Source of the DNA: an uncultured bacterium
Lineage (GTDB): Bacteria; Patescibacteriota; Patescibacteriia; Patescibacteriales; UBA12465
Assembly (NCBI GenBank): GCA_937983635.1
Contig: CALJZR010000006.1
Coordinates: 1 to 6,418 of the forward strand
Direction of reading: 5' to 3'
Length of the DNA stretch: 6,418 nt
Positions 5,876 through 6,418 of the stretch are shown here, piece after piece. The position numbers and the translations under genes are program-made. Below the pieces are notes generated by a model. It had not been told where the DNA came from and searched no databases. It saw only the letters and a list, made by a program, of their open reading frames with translations. The number at the start of each line of letters is the position of its first letter. Positions within the stretch are counted from its first letter, which is position 1.

Positions 5876-6397
5876 TTATTTTAAACGTCTGACTAAAACG
5901 ACAAACTCCCCTTTTTGCATCTCGATGTCATTTTCCAAAAGCTCAGCTAATTCGGCCGGAGTGCCAAAATAAAGACTTTCAAACATCTTGGTTAGTTCCC
6001 GTCCCAACATCATTTGGATATTAAGGCCGGCTTCCTTGCTAAAAAGATCAAATTCGCTAAGACACTTTTTTAAACGGTGCTTGGATTCATAGAAAGCCGC
6101 CGGATAGGTGGAGCTCAGAATTTCTTTAATCATTGTCTGTCTGCCTTTTTTATGAGGCAAAAAGCCAAAAAAAGAAAAACGATCAACTGGCCAGCCAGAA
6201 ACAGACAGGGCGGCAATCACGGCGCTAGCTCCGGGAATCGGAACAACGGACAATTCTTCACCATACTCTTGACGGGCGGCGGCTACCAAGACTGAACCCG
6301 GATCAGAAATTCCTGGCGTACCAGCATCAGAAACTAAAACCAAATCCTTGCCCTCCCCTAAATAACGGACTAGCTGCTCAATCTTGCCCAAACCGGA
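5876..6397 (-). CDS. rsmI: 16S rRNA (cytidine-1402-2'-O)-methyltransferase, 5' end missing
   Basis: RsmI adds the 2'-O-methyl group to C1402 in the decoding centre of 16S rRNA, using S-adenosylmethionine. The genomic part encodes 173 residues of the tetrapyrrole-methylase fold. Counting from the first genomic Ser, motifs are L-V-S-D-A-G-T-P-G-I-S-D-P-G (21-34), V-P-I-P-G-A-S-A (52-59), D-R-F-S-F-F-G-F-L-P (72-81), F-Y-E-S-K-H-R-L (102-109) and G-R-E-L-T-K (132-137). The protein ends at G-E-F-V-V-L-V-R-R, without the extra C-terminal domain of the E. coli enzyme. About 50 N-terminal residues, including the P-I-G-N-L and A-E-D-T-R motifs, are missing because the contig stops. The GTG at 6415 that extends this frame lies in sequencing adapter and is not a start; the codon at 6398-6400 straddles the junction. 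It is the first visible gene of the operon. Confidence 0.93.
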   Translation of the reverse strand, partial: SGLGKIEQLVRYLGEGKDLVLVSDAGTPGISDPGSVLVAAARQEYGEELSVVPIPGASAVIAALSVSGWPVDRFSFFGFLPHKKGRQTMIKEILSSTYPAAFYESKHRLKKCLSEFDLFSKEAGLNIQMMLGRELTKMFESLYFGTPAELAELLENDIEMQKGEFVVLVRRLK

Positions 6398-6398
6398 A

Positions 6399-6418
6399 AG
6401 ATCGGAAGAGCACACGTC
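6399..6418. other. Sequencing adapter contamination (Illumina TruSeq)
   Basis: The last 20 bases are identical to the start of the TruSeq read-through adapter (AGATCGGAAGAGC followed by ACACGTC). The initial A may be genomic or the A-tail. In the rsmI frame the reverse complement encodes M-C-S-S-D-L starting from a GTG, which has no counterpart in RsmI proteins. A 20-base exact match by chance is negligible. These bases should be trimmed, and position 6398 taken as the true end of the contig. Confidence 0.97.

Noticed and set aside
4494..6295. Several plus-strand open frames (4494-4679, 4723-4971, 5618-5884, 6077-6295).
   Set aside because: All lie antisense to metG or rsmI, whose conserved motifs fix the coding strand; none shows protein-family features.
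329..6397. A recoded genetic code (TGA as Gly or Trp), found in some Patescibacteria.
   Set aside because: All genes run full length with no in-frame TGA at conserved positions. Stops are TAA (four) and TAG (two); absence of TGA stops in six genes is too small a sample to mean anything.

Overview
The window looks like one end of a bacterial metagenome contig, most probably from the Candidate Phyla Radiation (Patescibacteria). This placement is inferred from protein style only. CTP synthase has the S-G-V-G-K-G / T-M-N-P...E-D-G-D-E-T-D-Q-D pattern instead of the usual S-S-L-G-K-G / T-M-S-P...D-G-A-E-T-D-L-D. Methionyl-tRNA synthetase has H-I-G-F instead of H-I-G-H and no C-terminal tRNA-binding domain. 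RsmI stops right after its methyltransferase core. The genetic code is standard: no gene needs TGA to be read as an amino acid.

Layout. Positions 329-6397 hold six genes, all on the minus strand and transcribed right to left: rsmI (cut at its 5' end), metG, cvpA-family, tsaC, ctpA and pyrG. The gaps are 6, 4, 3, 9 and 41 nt, so this is almost certainly one operon. Three genes serve translation: rRNA methylation (rsmI), tRNA-Met charging (metG) and the first step of tRNA t6A synthesis (tsaC). Two encode envelope proteins: a CvpA-like membrane protein and a membrane-anchored PDZ serine protease. The last makes CTP. This is core housekeeping DNA with no mobile element, CRISPR array or defence gene. 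None of the five visible start codons has a Shine-Dalgarno sequence.

Positions 1-328 are the only long stretch without a confident gene, and the least explained part. Read on the minus strand they contain a terminator-like hairpin after pyrG (275-300), a perfect consensus sigma-70 promoter (TTGACA, 17 nt, TATAAT with TG extension; 224-252), a boxA-like motif at the predicted transcript start (199-212), and two nested inverted repeats (45-184) able to fold into a large RNA structure. The transcript leaves the window at position 1, where a reading frame may just be starting at 41. This may be the structured 5' leader of an mRNA, the leader of an rRNA operon, or a free-standing structured RNA; the window does not decide.

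The last 20 bases (6399-6418) are not genomic: they match the Illumina TruSeq read-through adapter exactly. Any RsmI model starting at the GTG at 6415 carries a false N-terminus (M-C-S-S-D-L).
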